DNA of 64,000 nucleotides from Tubiluchus corallicola (taxonomy: Eukaryota; Priapulida; Priapulimorpha; Priapulimorphida; Tubiluchidae), in the NCBI GenBank assembly GCA_030141605.1, contig JAQGDQ010000070.1, positions 494,001 to 558,000 on the forward strand. The letters run 5' to 3'. The position numbers and the translations under genes were made by a program. Positions 1 through 15,262 of the stretch are shown piece after piece; the stretch's first letter is position 1; the number at the start of each line of letters is the position of its first letter. The notes under the pieces are model-generated. The model saw nothing but the letters and a program-made list of their open reading frames with translations, searched no databases and was not told the origin of the DNA.

Positions 1-1046
1 TTGTTATAGTTGACCACATAAATATTACAAGTTGTTTCTTTTATAGTATTTTGCTCATACTAAGCTTTATTGAGAACGTAAAGACAAGTAATTCAGTTTG
101 GGGCAGAGTGACATAAAAATGATGTCGTTTGTTTCTTGATTTGTCTGTTTATATTAAAATTTTGCAAATAATTAAACTATTTCTTTTAGTTTTTTCCTAA
201 GGAGTTCGGTTTTCGTCAACATGTCACAGCAACCTGAATGAGTCACTAAGAGCGAAACCGATTAACATGTCGTTAGTGGAGGTCCTTATGCGTTACAAAC
301 TTGTAACATTCGACACCAACGTTTTCAAAAAGTGTACATCTAACCGCATCGCAGGTTTTACTATCGATAATTCTGTCCTGCAATGACCTTCAAAACAGCC
401 CCACCCAAACAGGGAATTTAAGAAGAGGATGTTCCTGGAAACGGCAGCTATTACTGTAATATTTAGCATAAAGTCATTTCGGGTGCTTACGTGAGGTGTC
501 TGGGCTCCAGGTACAAATTTATGGCACTGTGTCAAAAGTACGTGTACTCCATTTAAAATATAGTCTGACATAAAAACTGTTAGCCAACTCCTACCTGAAA
601 TGGATTTGTAAGGATGCACAAAATAGAATAATGCTGCTGATAACGTTTTTTGCCCATGGATAAAATTATGGAAAAGATGTTTAATTATTATTGGGTTTTG
701 CTTTCTCTTTTTACTCGGCATAAGACAATTCAATTAATTTGGCCCAGTTACTAACTGTAACTGTTGACAACCAAAACTGTAATATTTAATTCGAGAAATA
801 GCAAATAACATTCTAGAAAATCTTTTCCAAGGCGGCTCTTTGAGAACATCCTCTACCCATAAATTTTTTTTTGCAACTATTTTAATTTACAGTTATCATA
901 ATAATGCAGCCTACTTGAAAATTCCAGCTAAGACAAAAAAGAATGGGGTACAAATTATAGCAGTAGTGTACATTGCATTTACATATTTCTCAATTTAATA
1001 ACAGTATAGATAGTTTGTTAAAGACTGGAAACTGAATCGAAATAAC

Positions 1047-1113
1047 GAAATCGGGAACTGAACCAGAGATCGTGTGTTTTAAAACACTCAGGCTACGCCA
1101 ACTGAGCAGCTTG
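1047..1113 (-). repeat. tRNA-like sequence, probable tRNA pseudogene or SINE head
   Basis: Read on the minus strand, it shows an A-box-like GCTCAGTTGGCGTAG and a B-box-like GGTTCAGTTCC at tRNA spacing, with a possible short hairpin between them. The acceptor and T stems do not pair well, so I do not call a functional tRNA. A tRNA-derived SINE head is the likelier reading. Confidence 0.35.
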
Positions 1114-1399
1114 AGGCCCAAGTGGTCAGTCTGTCACGCGTCGTAGTCGTCAAAAATCAGAATACAGGAAGCTGTCCTGTCGTCCGTCTTGCTGATTTTA
1201 TTCAACAAAGTACTAAGTAGCCGTTAGATCATGAATTTCAAGCTGTTAGCAATTAAAATCTATTGTTATACGTAAGAGCATAGGTAATAACTTTCGCTGC
1301 TGGAAAGAGATTATGATGATATTATACAGTGTACCTTAAATATGGCTTGGGCAACTTAATTAATATCATCAGACTTAAAGTGACTTGCAAATTGCAATC

Positions 1400-1547
1400 T
1401 ATTGTTACGTGTAATACTTCATCTATGTATATAATTTTTGTTGGTTTATTAATTAGTTTTGTTTACTAACTCTCATTCATTTTTTATCATTCACTTTATG
1501 GATACCTTTATGTCTGAAATAAATAATTTGAATTGAATTGAATTGCT
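1400..1547 (+). repeat. Possible non-LTR retrotransposon 3' tail
   Basis: A T-rich stretch ends in TGTCTGAAATAAATAATTTG followed by tandem AATTG copies. This resembles the short-repeat tails of CR1/L2-like LINEs. No coding sequence remains, so the call rests on the tail alone. Confidence 0.3.
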
Positions 1548-4435
1548 CATAAATGCACAGTCTTCATGAAATCTCAAAAATCAGCTGTACAAAAAGTCAC
1601 TGTAACACTTTGTTGTTCCAACTAATCATCCATGGTATCGCATAGAAACAGCTACCTACAATAAATTCGTTGTTACAAATTTAATTAGGCTTCTTCGTCT
1701 AATTGCTTTAATGCCAAAGCAGCGGATGAATGGGTTGCCAATAATCAACTCTTGTGTGGCAACTTTTCTCGAGGCAAGAAGCCAAGTTTAGTAAAGAAAG
1801 GTTAGTAAAGATACATCACTAGCATGATGTCACTCTACACATTCTCTTCCATTGTGCACACGTTCTGACTCTGAAAGGAAACTTTGCCGCCGTTTGTGTA
1901 AAAAAATCTTTATGATCAAATCAGTGTTAGGTTATGATGCTCCATGAGACTTATAAATCTGTAGAGTAACGTTTTCCATCACAAGTAACGATGCAGTTCA
2001 TCACAATGTGTCTTCTTACTAAGTTATTACCCGGCTATAAAGTAGTTAATACTTTAGTTTCTCGTAGTAAATATTTTAGTTTCTTGTCTAGAGAAAAATT
2101 TCGTTTTCTTTTCACTGGTATCACAATTACAATTGCGGATTTTTTGTCGCATTCTCCCTAGCCTTACGCTTATTACATAATTTTTTAAATTAATATCTAT
2201 GGTTGGGTACTAATATTAGCATGTGATACAGCTATATAGGCCTCTCGCTCATCAACTTACTGTTAGAAATACAAGAATTTTGCTTCACATTGTCACTTAC
2301 AGCTACAGTTAAGGAATTATGGTTGACTCAGCATTGACTTTTTCGCATTGATCAGTGCATTAACAGAAGATGCGCCAGTATCAGAAGTTATGAATCGCAT
2401 GTCATCTTCGATGCAATTTATGACTGACTCGTCAATAATGGTCGCGTGGTTTACTTGGTCAACTCTCCATTTTAAACCACGTAATTCCGAGGTCAGTTTT
2501 AAGACGCTGCGTCTTTATTTAAAATTGTCATTCTATTGGTTTCCAATGGACGTCGAAATGAAATTTATGAATAATCTGTTATTGGTAATTTGAGGGTAAC
2601 ACTAGTTTCTCGTATAGTGTAGAACAGTGGTCGTTATGTTGTAATTCAAATTTCTGTTTTTTGTTGGTTACTACTTTGAACCCAACTACTAATGTGCCCA
2701 CGTTCCAGTAGTGTTTTAGTGACATGCATACACGTATTACATTATCAGGGTCAGTAAATTTCACATAGCCCGGAGCGATTGTCACTTTCAGGCTAATGTG
2801 TGACAAAAGCTTGGTGTTTAAAATGCGTTTGTCAACAGACACAATCACAAAAGGTCTATGTAGTATGAAACATAATTAAAACATGGGAACTACGGCAGGT
2901 ATTTAAAAAACATGTCAACGCGACATAATCTAAATCTTAAAAAAAACACATAGAAATGTCACGTGTTAATTTGATATCTCATTTTTGCCTCTCATATATC
3001 AATAATAAGCAGACAAAATGCAAATTAAACAGAGTGCATGATGCAACAATTTAGGGGATATGAAAAAAACAGATACGAAAGAACATGTTGAAAATCAAAT
3101 ACTCAGTAAGAATAATATGGCGGAAAAGGGATTCGCGAATGCGCTGCGTAAAAAACAGATGCCGTACAACCCAGTTCAGAATTGTTCAGTTGTGAGTGTA
3201 TTGCACATGTTCGAGGCTCATGCATGAGCCCGGTGGTAAACTTAAACTTGAGTTTCAAACTTAAAATTTGCCGAATTTTTGTATATCACACTGAGTGTTG
3301 TGCACTAGTACTATACTTTTAATGTTCACTTTTGCAAACACGTGCAACAACTTCGTGAAATGATTGTGCTGTTAAAATTTATGTTCAGTTGCGATGTCAT
3401 CACTAATTGGGCTCATCCGGAATTAATTAAGTTTTAACACATTATTGAATTAACAGAAACATTTTGACATTGCAGGTCTTAAGCTTAAAATTTTGGCATG
3501 CTTAAAAATTGGATATATATGAAAAATTATCCTGTTTTCCTTTAAGGAAATTATCGAAAGGGCCGAAGAAAATACTTAAAATTGCGTAGAGAAAATGATT
3601 GAGTCCATAATAGCACCAGATTCTGTTTTTGCTCGGACAAAAAACGCTCTTAAATAAAAAAAACTTTTACTTTCAAAGTACACTAATTCCTGTCAAGACA
3701 ATAACATTTTTGGCAGATGACAACACCAGTAATGTAGCCAGTGCTACTGACCTTAAAAATGAAACATGAATTGGAGCCTCAATCTATACTATATCATCAT
3801 TTCGTAAATTGTTATTTTACGTCAATAATTGGTGATTAATCACTGATTTGCATATAACCACGCCTTTATTTGGATTAGGTATTACAAGCCTAACTCTGTC
3901 GCTGTGGGCCATGTAGTTGCACGTTTTCGTTTATAAAGCATAATTATTACTAAGCTAATTACCGCTCAAGGCTAGGGGTCATATTCATACGCTGAAGAGA
4001 TGAATTCATACGCGCAAAAACGTTATGTCTAATGAGCGCAATTTTACGTACAGTACTTCTAATGTGAAACATGGCACACGCTAGCTTCAATAATGTACTA
4101 AAGTGAATAATTTTAGCTCAAAACGATGTCAGATTTAAAATATGAATGAGAAAAATGTCGTTTCTTAATGAATGATTTACATTTAAAAACGGTTACATCT
4201 AAAGTCTAATTCAGTTAGTTTGTCATTATCGCATGCTTTCATAACTGCCATGGATGCATAGATGGGCAACAACGTCTGCTTGTCGAAAACCCATTGTGCA
4301 AAAATAGGTGCTGTACCGGATCAGTACAGCTGCACTACCAAGCCATGATGTCACAGCAACCTCGTGAAATAATACGTTAGCCAAAACTCGAAATGTGAAA
4401 CTGTTTTGTTTTTTATTAATAGCATTTAGTGTTTA

Positions 4436-4713
4436 CGGAACTCCGTCACAGTCAAATTTGTTTTTGAAGAAAAATATAATTATCTCACTATAACGACATA
4501 GCCATCTCATTGTAACGATAATCTACTTCGTTATTACGAGATACTACGAATTATAACGAGGTCGTAAGTTGTTATAACGAGGTAATATATCGTTATAAAG
4601 AGATAACTATGTCGTTAAAACGAGGTAGTAAATCGTTAGAACGAGATAGCTATGTCATTATAACGAAATAATTCTATTTTTCTTCGAAAAACAAATTTGG
4701 CACTAACGGAGCT
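4436..4713. mobile_element. Foldback MITE with internal TTATAACGAGGTA repeats
   Basis: The ends are imperfect inverted copies: the left carries GGAACTCCGTCACAG, then CAAATTTG and a GAAGAAAAAT stretch, and the right carries ATTTTTCTTCGAAAAACAAA then CGGAGCTCTG. Between them are several degenerate copies of a 20-30 bp motif around ATAACGAGGTAGTA. It has no coding capacity. Exact ends and target duplication are not clear. Confidence 0.6.
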
Positions 4714-5726
4714 CTGTGACGAATACGAGTGCGATGTACGAATGTTTTTATTTCTATGGAACGACGAGCGTTTATGCATTATACATGCATTACCTAAATC
4801 ATTTTGAATGCAAAAATCTGGGCTTTACAGGCACAAATTTAAAGCAGTATCGCTTTTCATAGGACACTACTGTTTTATCTTACGTTGTGCCTACTCATGA
4901 ATTTTAAAGGATGGGATTTTTTTACACAAGATAATTTAAAAAACGCTTGAAAACAAAATTTAAAGTTCGACATTTTCTGGTCATTTATTAAAAATCTCCG
5001 AACCTCAAAAGGCTCATACGTCCCTGGAAGCATAGTTCAGCTCTGCCGAATTATATACATAAAATAGCAGTTACAAATGTACATTTAAACACTAGACTTA
5101 TGAGAAGCTAGGAAACAATACAACTAGCTATTTATTAATTTATTCTGTAGTCAACTTTTTGTTTCTTACTAGGATATCTAACAATTCTATGTCATTCTTT
5201 ATTTATTATCAGCTATTGTTTATGCCGCTTAAATGCTCTTGGTCAGACATTCCGAAAACGGAACAAATTTACGACCTTTCCATTTTTAAAATAGCTATTT
5301 GTATTTTAAGCTAGGATTTTGCAAGCGTTGCCTAACACTTTCTTACCATTATAAAACTGTTACGCTGTAGTCCGTATTCAGGTCAGACTTTTAGCCTATA
5401 GACCCTAAGCTTTAAGATATGAGATTTAAGATCTACAACGTCATATAAATTTCAAAAACTTTTTTACAACACTCGTGTTTGCACCTTCATTTTCCGTAAC
5501 GTGAAAATTGTAAGTTTAAGTCTGATTGCAGACAACGGGAAACAGTACAAAACAGTCAATCACTTTAACTCAAATATCAGATCGAAAGTTATTTTAATAC
5601 CCAATGATCTTTTTTGACATCTCAAGTTTGGTAACTGTTTTGCAAAATTGCAATTCTGAACCTAAAAAATAATAGGACAGTGATGAGATATTTTTTACCA
5701 TCGACGAAGAGGGTAGCTCTGACTTT

Positions 5727-6020
5727 TTGACTGTGTTAGAAGTGGTAGTAGTAATAGCACTGGTAATGGTATTGGTAGGGGCAATGACACTGGTAGTTTT
5801 AGTGGTAGTTGTAGTAGCAATGACAGTGATTGTTTTAGAGGTAGTGGTAGCGGTAGTGATAGTGATAGTGATAGTGGTAGTGGTAGTGGTAGTGGTAGTG
5901 GTAGTGGTAGTGGTAGTGGTAGTGGTAGTGGTAGTGGTAGTGGTAGTGGTAGTGGTAGTGGTAGTGGTAGTGGTAGTGGTAGGGGCAACGGGACTGGTAA
6001 TAGTAGTGGCAGTGGCAGTA
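5727..6020. repeat. (GTGGTA)n microsatellite
   Basis: The hexamer GTGGTA is nearly perfect from about 5871 to 5982, flanked by diverged GTAGTG and GATAGT copies. Long frames open in several readings (poly-Val, poly-Thr, Pro-Leu) are artefacts of the repeat. Confidence 0.95.
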
Positions 6021-6349
6021 ATAGGTTTACTGGTCATGGTCGTGGTAATGATAGTGGCTGCTGTAACGGCAATGGTAATGAATGTCACAGTGATAGTGAT
6101 AATGATATTGAGTACATAAATCGGTCAAAAACTGCTGTTTCAAAGACTCTCTCTCTCTCTCTCTTAAACGTGAACTCCTCTTGCACAGCCTTTGGTGTGA
6201 ATAGGATATTTGTCATACAAAATATTTATAATTTTAAACACTGTGATATTAATAATAGGTCATAACAGGTTACCGGTTTATTTCAAGAGGAATTAGGCTG
6301 TTCTGTTTTATTTCTGTAAAACATGCTGATCTCGTTAAACACAATGTAG

Positions 6350-6456
6350 TAGCACTGGTAGTAGTAGCACCAACAGGAGAAGCAGCAGCAGCAGTAGCAC
6401 CAGCAGCAGCCGCTGCAGCCGCAGTAGTAGTAGTAGTTGTTGTAGGAGTTGCTGCT

Positions 6457-6488
<32 letters not shown>

Positions 6489-6519
6489 TGTTGTTGCTGT
6501 TGTTGTTGTTTTTTGGTTT

Positions 6520-6569
<50 letters not shown>

Positions 6570-6640
6570 GCTGCTGCTGCTGCTGCTGCGGTTGCTGCTG
6601 TTGCTGCTGTTGTTGTTGTTGTTGTTGCTGCTGCAATATC
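6350..6640. repeat. Trinucleotide microsatellite (TTG/CTG/GTA)
   Basis: Long runs of TTG and CTG with a leading GTA/GCA block. Poly-Gln and poly-Leu frames are by-products; there is no flanking protein-like sequence or splice context. Confidence 0.95.
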
Positions 6641-7349
6641 AATATTGTTGAGTTTTATTAGATAGGTGATTACAATAGTCCACTGCAAAATTGTGCGCCG
6701 CTACAGTGTGAATATGCTATCGCGTTCATTTCTGCACATTCGTGAATGTAAGCAAATTAAACGGGCAGAGACTACAGTGTTGCTGTTGTTCAGATTTGTA
6801 GGACAGATGATTTTACCATGCTACACTACAACAGGTGTTTTACGCTACAACTACACACTCTCACTTTCAGGCGCACGCTGGGATTCACTAATCATCATTG
6901 GAACTAATTTCAATGGCACGAAATGAAAAGCTTACAGAACGCAGGGGAGGGAGAAGGAGGCGAATTCTCACTATAATAATCGTGATTGTTGTTATTACTT
7001 ACGACGCTTCCTGTTTGCGCTGTAATAATGCAGAAATAGTCAAGTAGAAATAGCCTACTAAATAGAAATAGTCAAGCACTTTTCATTCTTAAAAGCTTCT
7101 GCCGATTAGCCCAGAAACTGTGTTAGACTTAGCTGTTGTCTACCAAGATATCTATTGTGAGTTTTTAAATACGGAAGGGCATGATTGCGTCTTACGAACG
7201 ACATAAAAACGACATAAAATGTTGTATGTCACGGGCGCATATAACTACGTACTATAATAATTATTTATATGTGTGTATGTATGCATCGATGTTTTATGTA
7301 AACTATTGGTCATCATCCGTCAATATTTAACATTTCCATGGACCGCCGA

Positions 7350-7760
7350 AGTGAAATTTAAAGCTTATTTTAAATATTTATAAAACTTTTATGAACATTT
7401 ATAAATCAATTTTGAATATTCATACTTCATTTTTAAGTGCACTAAATCACTTTGAATATCTATAATTCATTTTAATATTAACAAATCAATTATGAATATG
7501 CATAATTCATTCTTGAATATTCATAGATCAGTTACAAATATAAATATAACAACTTTAATATTAATTAATCATTTTTAAATATTAGTAAACCATTGTTTAA
7601 CAGTAATAAATCACGCATTTACTAATCTTGATAAAATTATTAATTATTTAAGATTTATCATCATCATCGTCAGCAATATCATCAAATCATTTACGAACAT
7701 TCAAAAATGATTTATAAATATTCAACATATTCATAAATAGCTTCAATTTTGAATGTTATG
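7350..7760. repeat. Degenerate AT-rich tandem repeat
   Basis: A motif like AATATTCATAAATCA recurs at irregular spacing of about 25-35 bp with many substitutions (TTTATAAATCAATTTTGAAT, TATGCATAATTCATTCTTG and so on). It looks like an old, decayed satellite. Confidence 0.55.
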
Positions 7761-7800
7761 CAATTTCACAATCAATTGCAAGCCGCACATTTACGCACAC

Positions 7801-8182
7801 AAAAATGACAACCAGCACCAACTTAAGAAAAGACTTTGTTCTTATTCAAATACAACATCTGCAACGTTTCGACATGGTTACATGTCAGGTTCACGCAGTC
7901 ATGTAACTTAAACTGTAACTTAACTCACTGTATTTTTCTGTATTTTGGCTTTTGTATAACAGTGCAATATGTCAATATGCAATACAATACAATACTTGAT
8001 ATGTAAGTTTGTTACACGTATTTAGTTTTGTTTTGTGTCCAAGTCACAGTGTTAATTTGATTTTTGTATATATTTAGGTGATTGTTGCGTTAACATGACA
8101 AGTAACAATGTCGAAACGTTGCAGATGTTGTATCTGAATAAATCCACCTTTTTTTCTTAAGTGGGTGCTGGCTGTCATTTTT
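7801..8182. mobile_element. MITE with about 80-bp terminal inverted repeats
   Basis: The left end (AAAAATGACAACCAGCACCA, then ACTTAAGAAAA, then ACAACATCTGCAACGTTTCG) is repeated inverted at the right end (CGAAACGTTGCAGATGTTGT, then TTCTTAAGTGGG, then GCTGGCTGTCATTTTT). The arms are about 80 bp with few mismatches. The 220-bp core has no coding sequence, and no obvious target duplication was found. Confidence 0.75.
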
Positions 8183-10093
8183 ATTTTAAGAGTTCGTTTT
8201 GCTCATCACGAATCTGTAAAAATCTTCGTAAAAAGATGGTCATTGGCGCTCATAACTACTGTTACGGCTTGACAAATTCTTTTTGATGCTGTAGAATGTG
8301 ATTAAGGCATATTTGTGTAACGTGATTAAGATATATAGGAAATTTGTTTTTTTTGACAGCGTTGAAGCAGTTAATAATTATATATGCCGCACTGCAGAAT
8401 CAGCTTTGTAATATGAATAAATATTTTTCAGACAATATTGACAATTTACTCAGATCGCACAAACCTTTGTAATGCTTATAAAAACTTCTAGTTTTACATA
8501 CATTTTCTACAGCGAACATATGCATAGCCACCATTTACAGTAATCACATAAATAATACATATATAATTATCGAGCCATTAATTGTTGAATACAGCGATAT
8601 AAATTGCAATGGATTTACAAATTTTGCGATCATTCGTTCCATGCAAGCCGTCAAGCACCCCCAAATCGGGACTGTTCTTTATGTTTGATGGGAGTGGGTC
8701 TAGCTGGATCCATAGCAGGATTAGAATGCCCAAAAAGAACATACACATGCACAGGAAAAGTGGTTATACGTGGTTCCAATTAACACGGGTTACTTGACCC
8801 CTGTGCTTTCAATTTTATTTCCTTCTGCAAAAAGAGGCGGCAAATCTATGTCCGCTCCAGGTACCCTTGCTGTTTCAAGAAGTCTGATAACCTCTCCGTC
8901 ATGGAAAAGTCTCATTGAACAACGTAAAAATACATGGAACATGCCATTTTAATCAATTTAAAATTAAATAGGGCTTTACAGATATTGTGGTACAACATAT
9001 GAATACGATATTGGTATTCATTTGGTACAACATTTGGAAATTTTTACACACTTTTGCTCTTCATGATGTATCATTCAGTAAACATTTTAAGAAATAATTA
9101 ATTAAATAACTCTAATTAATTAGTGACTTAATTGCTACAAGTTTTGTTTCGAAAAGAAGGGTATACTAGCTAATCATCCTTCCAAATTTCAACTCAACTG
9201 AATAAGTATTTTTGGAGTTGAAAAAAGAGTGACGGATACATTGAGATAAAGAGTGACTAAGCCAGATTTTTCTAGGACCCACACTGATGTTCGGGAACTT
9301 TTGTAATTCCTTATCTAAGTGATAGGCTAACCCTTTTAAAAATTTTCGACAAATATTTGCACTTCCAGAGTGCGAACTTAGACCGCTTAACTGCAACTCT
9401 ATGAATCCAATAATCTCTGGCATGCATTAAGCTCCGTTTGGGAAATTCCGTTCTTATTGCAAAATCAAATCAAGTCATATTTGTTATGAATAAATTACAA
9501 TTCATACCAATAATTAAACTTGAAAACTAATCACACTAAAGGAAAAAACATGAATATTTTCCATGTGAGCAATAAAAATGATGACTTGTGAGCAGTAAAA
9601 ATAATGAGCACCAATATTTTGACGTCTTGTTGCATCATAAATTTCGAAGTCTGGCCAGGGAGTATACGCCAGAGTAATTAGCCTTATTTATATGTTATAA
9701 TTTTGGTTCTACCGCAGCAAAACTAGCATTTATTGGTGCAGATAACATACGCGATGCTGTAATGCTACGTGATATAGATCTACTCTCACTTTTAAGCAAT
9801 ACCTCTGTAAGTAGGCGTTTAATGGCTGCGTTTTGGCTATGGTAATTACACTTTCACTTAAGAAGCAAGGGTGTTTGCTAAGCTTACAAAGAAACAGAGA
9901 GCATCAACTAACAGTCTGACATGTAGTGATTATGAAACATGTTTGAGAACATCAGACTTCCGTCTTTTTCGCTCCCTTCAGTCCAGGAAAAAGATTCCTG
10001 ACCCCGGGTTCTTCAAACAGAGTAACATAGAAGAGCTGACCACAGCCTTTTGTTGTGTAGGTTAAGCTTGTTGTTATCTCTACAAATATTACT
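8183..10093. other. Intergenic stretch with weak coding-like segments
   Basis: No confident gene. Around 8600-8955 both strands show 45-55 codon stretches with protein-like composition but stops on either side (see findings). A 64-codon frame at 9871-10065 contains SDFRLFRSLQ, vaguely like a mariner or retroelement remnant, but it is not assignable. Confidence 0.4.
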
Positions 10094-10209
10094 TCATTGA
10101 CCTGATCCACGCCGGGGGATGGTAACGAGATTTGCTGCCATCTCTGATCTACAGTTTAGGTTACCAGACGGACGGGCCACTGACCCGATGATGATAATGT
10201 TGTTGTTGT

Positions 10210-10281
<72 letters not shown>

Positions 10282-10300
10282 CGACGACGACGATGATGAT
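10094..10300 (+). repeat. (GAT)n microsatellite after a possible retroelement 3' end
   Basis: About 90 bp of GC-richer sequence (ACGCCGGGGGATGG ... GACGGACGGGCCACTGACCC) runs directly into GATGATAATG and about thirty GAT triplets. A unique GC-rich segment followed by a simple repeat tail fits a 5'-truncated LINE. The microsatellite is certain; the LINE reading is inference. Confidence 0.6.
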
Positions 10301-11809
10301 TATTACAACTATGCCGCTTCTTATGTAATTATTGTTGTTCATTTTTTAGTTTTTGTTATCCTGTTCTTTTTCTTACTGGTAGAACTGGTATTGTTGCTAA
10401 CGTTGCTATTGCTTTTATTGCCGTCCTACTCGCTGTTACTGTCGGCTTCGTCATGGTGATTGTTGCTCATTTCGTGGCATCATTGCTACTGTTGATTATA
10501 TTGTTGTTGCCGATGACGATGATAAAGGTGATGACTTTGGTGATACCGAGTATGACAATGATGACGAGAACAATGGTGATATTGGTCGTGATGATAGTGA
10601 CATAAAGACAAATATAGTGATGATTATTCAGATGATAATAACAACAAAAATGGCGACAAGAACTTTGGCAATGTGGATTACTAGAAATCGGCAATACAGT
10701 TACTGAACTACGTGAGTAGTTTGAAGGGAGGCGGTCAAAAATGGGGCTGAAATAACTGTGAGGTGAAAAATATTGATCAAAATTAAGGTGAGCGGCTGAA
10801 AACTTTAAAATCAAAACCTCGCTGAACCAGAGCTGACCGACGTCAATACGTCTATTTACAACCAGCATCAATTAGGAAGGGCTAAGGGCTTGTAATGTGC
10901 CCGCCGTAGCCGGTCGCCTGGATTATAAATGAGACTAGATTGTGTTGCTACATTTCACAATAACGCCATATAACATGTTTAGCACATAAAAATTTAATTC
11001 TCACTTTTTGTAGTTACTAATTAACAGCCTGTATAGGATAGGACGAAATATTTCCTCAATTGTTTTCTTTTTGTCTTTTTAATGTCACAAATTGTGAAGT
11101 AGATTATAAATGTGTTTCAATAATTGTAATAGAGCCATTTTAACGTGCCAGATTTTCCAAACTCATGCAATTGATTTCGTTTTCATTTTTTCTGGCTGGG
11201 GGCCTCATATAAGAACATTTTCAGTACAAGTAAATGTTACAGTATAATAATCATTATCTTTATCGATAACGTTGTCACCATCATTGTCATTGTCTTTATC
11301 ATTACCATTACCATTATCATTTTAAGTGGCTAAAATGTCACACACTTTAGCTATCAGTTTGCTAATTGGAAATTTTATGTAAACATTATGTTTTTGTGCA
11401 ACTAAAAACATTATTAACTGTGTAAAAATGGTAACTGAATATGAAAATCAATTATGTCCATATATTTCAGTACAACAAAAAGCACACTTTCATTCAACTA
11501 TTTACAGTATATTTTCAATAATACCTATAGATGTAACATAAACTTTTGCTAATGGGCTAAGGGGTAAGCAAAAGCATCGAGGAGCGAAGAAAAATCATTA
11601 AATTTTTGTTCTTGATTGTTAATCATAATAATAAATTATATCAAGTGGTGTGGTGCAAAAAAAATTGTCGAAGTTTTGATCACGATATTACAAGAAGAAT
11701 ATAACAGAATCGCTTATGTATACAGACGATTATGTATAAGCAGAAAAAAATTTAGATCATTTTCGCAGATTTTTCCAAAAATACATGAGTTGTAAAACAA
11801 CAACAACTC

Positions 11810-13240
<1,431 letters not shown>

Positions 13241-14188
13241 TCAATCTCATGAAAATGTTTTTAAAAGTTGCCGTTTTCTTAAACAAGTGGCTGTTGCCTT
13301 GATATGATTTTGGTGATGGGAAACTTGTCTAGCACTTTTTCGCTTTGTGGTCATGTTGTAGAGCCCCTTCTTTTTTGTCATTGTTGTAGTTGGTTTACGT
13401 TAATGGTCTGTGTGTGCTTTATATTATGTGTTATGTCTGTAGTTATCACTTTAACATGTAAGGTTGGGCAGTCAATGTGATTGGGTCCCTGTCAGGAGAG
13501 TTTGAAGACATTGAGCAGTAACCAAATTCTGAATCTTTCCTGATGACACACCTAATGACCCTTTTCTTTTGGTGGTAATTTTGTATGTGCGTGCCATTGT
13601 AGATTGTATGATTTGTAGTTGATTGTCTTTTTTGTTGTCGTCTTTGTGTGATATTGATGTCATTTGAGTTTAATTACAGCTTATTATGCAGGGTTCGAAA
13701 ACTACTGTTTGATCTATGTCACGCTTCTGTCGACCATAATCTCCGCATTTTTTTTATGTAAGATATCCCCTCTTGCTGGTTGTCAGGGCGATTAAGCCAG
13801 CGCGAGTGTCTTCAGAATTGAAAGTAAAATAATGGCAGAAAGGAAGAACTTTGTTTTATTATAGCAGGATAAATATGTGAAAAGATAACTGAATCATGAA
13901 AATGATGTAACTTTGTTTAATTTTTAGCTTAATTAAAGTTTCTTCAACAATACCTATTTGCGCTTCTGTCTATTTGAAACAATCGAGTATAAACTTGCTA
14001 GTGAATTGGTAACTAGCCAGTCAGTACTGAGTAGGGGGCTACAGACTACAGAGTACGCTTAGTAGTGCATTATACAAAGCGTTCGTGCTTGCTGGATTTC
14101 CATATATACCGTCTCTTCGTGTACCGTAGCGCCGTGTTCGCCTTGCGATGTACTGTTTTGTGATATATGAGGTGCTACGTGGCACCAG

Positions 14189-15020
14189 CAAAGCTGGCAG
14201 TACGGTACGGTGCGAAATTACGGTACATTATTTTTAGACGGTACTGTATTTCTTCGTACCTTTTCCGTACCACTTGTATTCTGTTGGTCAGCAACTCGGT
14301 GTAACGACTTGTTTTGCTGGTGTTGGACTTATTGTACTCCCCCAATTAACACGGAACACACACAAATAAAACCGCTAAATAGTTCCCTTTGAGTGCAAAA
14401 GCCACAAGTTGTTTGGAATTGCCGATTGTCATTTCCCATAAATTACGTTTATTGTTGTTTACAGATCGCTTTCAAATCTTTTCATCAATTCATGTGTTCA
14501 TTGCTGTTTTAATGGCTAATTCCTGCTATTGTGTAGCAATTTACTGCACATCTCAAGCTATGCAGATTCTGTTGAAACAAGAGCATTTCAAAATGTATGA
14601 CGTTAGTGAGGAATGTTCAGAACTTTGGCGATCTGTGCAAAACAGTAACTTTTTATTTTCACATTAAATATTAAGCAACTGCTGTTTTTTAATGTCATTT
14701 GTCATTATCAGTAGAATTTTTTTGTATATAATATATATAGCATAGCTTGTATTGTATAGCTTTTGTAATCTAAAATAATTAATATGAAGTTCAAACAGTA
14801 GTTCTGTCTTGTACCATGCATAAATTCATAATAAGAATTGATAAATTTATCATTTTACAATTAATTTCAATGCCACTCCTATAGTAGATCCAACATGCAC
14901 TAGGTGCGAAATTATGGTACGATATTTTATCATACTAGTATCGTATGGAGTTATGGTACAGTATTTTTAAAAGGTATGAAGCACGGTATTTTTTGTACCA
15001 TACCCTACTGCCAGCCTTGG
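14189..15020. mobile_element. Possible non-autonomous DNA element with inverted ends
   Basis: The left end AAGCTGGCAGTACGGTACGG is matched, inverted, by TACCATACCCTACTGCCAGC followed by CTTGG near 15000-15020. Internal GGTACGG/GGTACAGTA-like motifs recur at both ends (14200-14275 and 14900-15000). I found no clean target duplication, so the boundaries are approximate. Confidence 0.35.
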
Positions 15021-15057
15021 GTGTCAAAGAACATGGCAAGACAGTATACAGTGAGGC

Positions 15058-15262
15058 CTGAATCGTCAAGTTGAGGTTGGCCGGTATTGCAACAAGGAGG
15101 CAGTAAGTGCAAATGGCCGGCTCTATGTAGGCGATTTGTAATTTATTTGCCAAATTTAAGTGCATTTTATATTTTCTTTTTGTAATACGTGTTGTACATG
15201 TTGTGTGTTGTAAATTTTTATATGGACATTGATCCAAATAGAGATGTAAATCAATCAATCTA
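15058..15262 (+). repeat. Possible LINE 3' terminus
   Basis: A GC-richer segment (GGCCGGCTCTATGTAGGCGA) passes into a T-rich 3' region and ends in a short CAATCAATC repeat after AATAGAGATGTAAAT. This pattern is common for 3' ends of CR1-like LINEs. No coding domain remains. Confidence 0.3.

Larger units (their letters stand above)
1..4435. other. Intergenic DNA, no supported gene
   Basis: I see only short open frames without domain signatures or splice context. Two possible retroelement traces (about 1.05-1.1 kb and 1.4-1.55 kb) are listed separately. Composition is uniformly AT-rich. Confidence 0.6.

Noticed and set aside
5594-6119. Poly-Thr, Pro-Leu and poly-Val frames
   Set aside because: Direct translation of a GTGGTA microsatellite.
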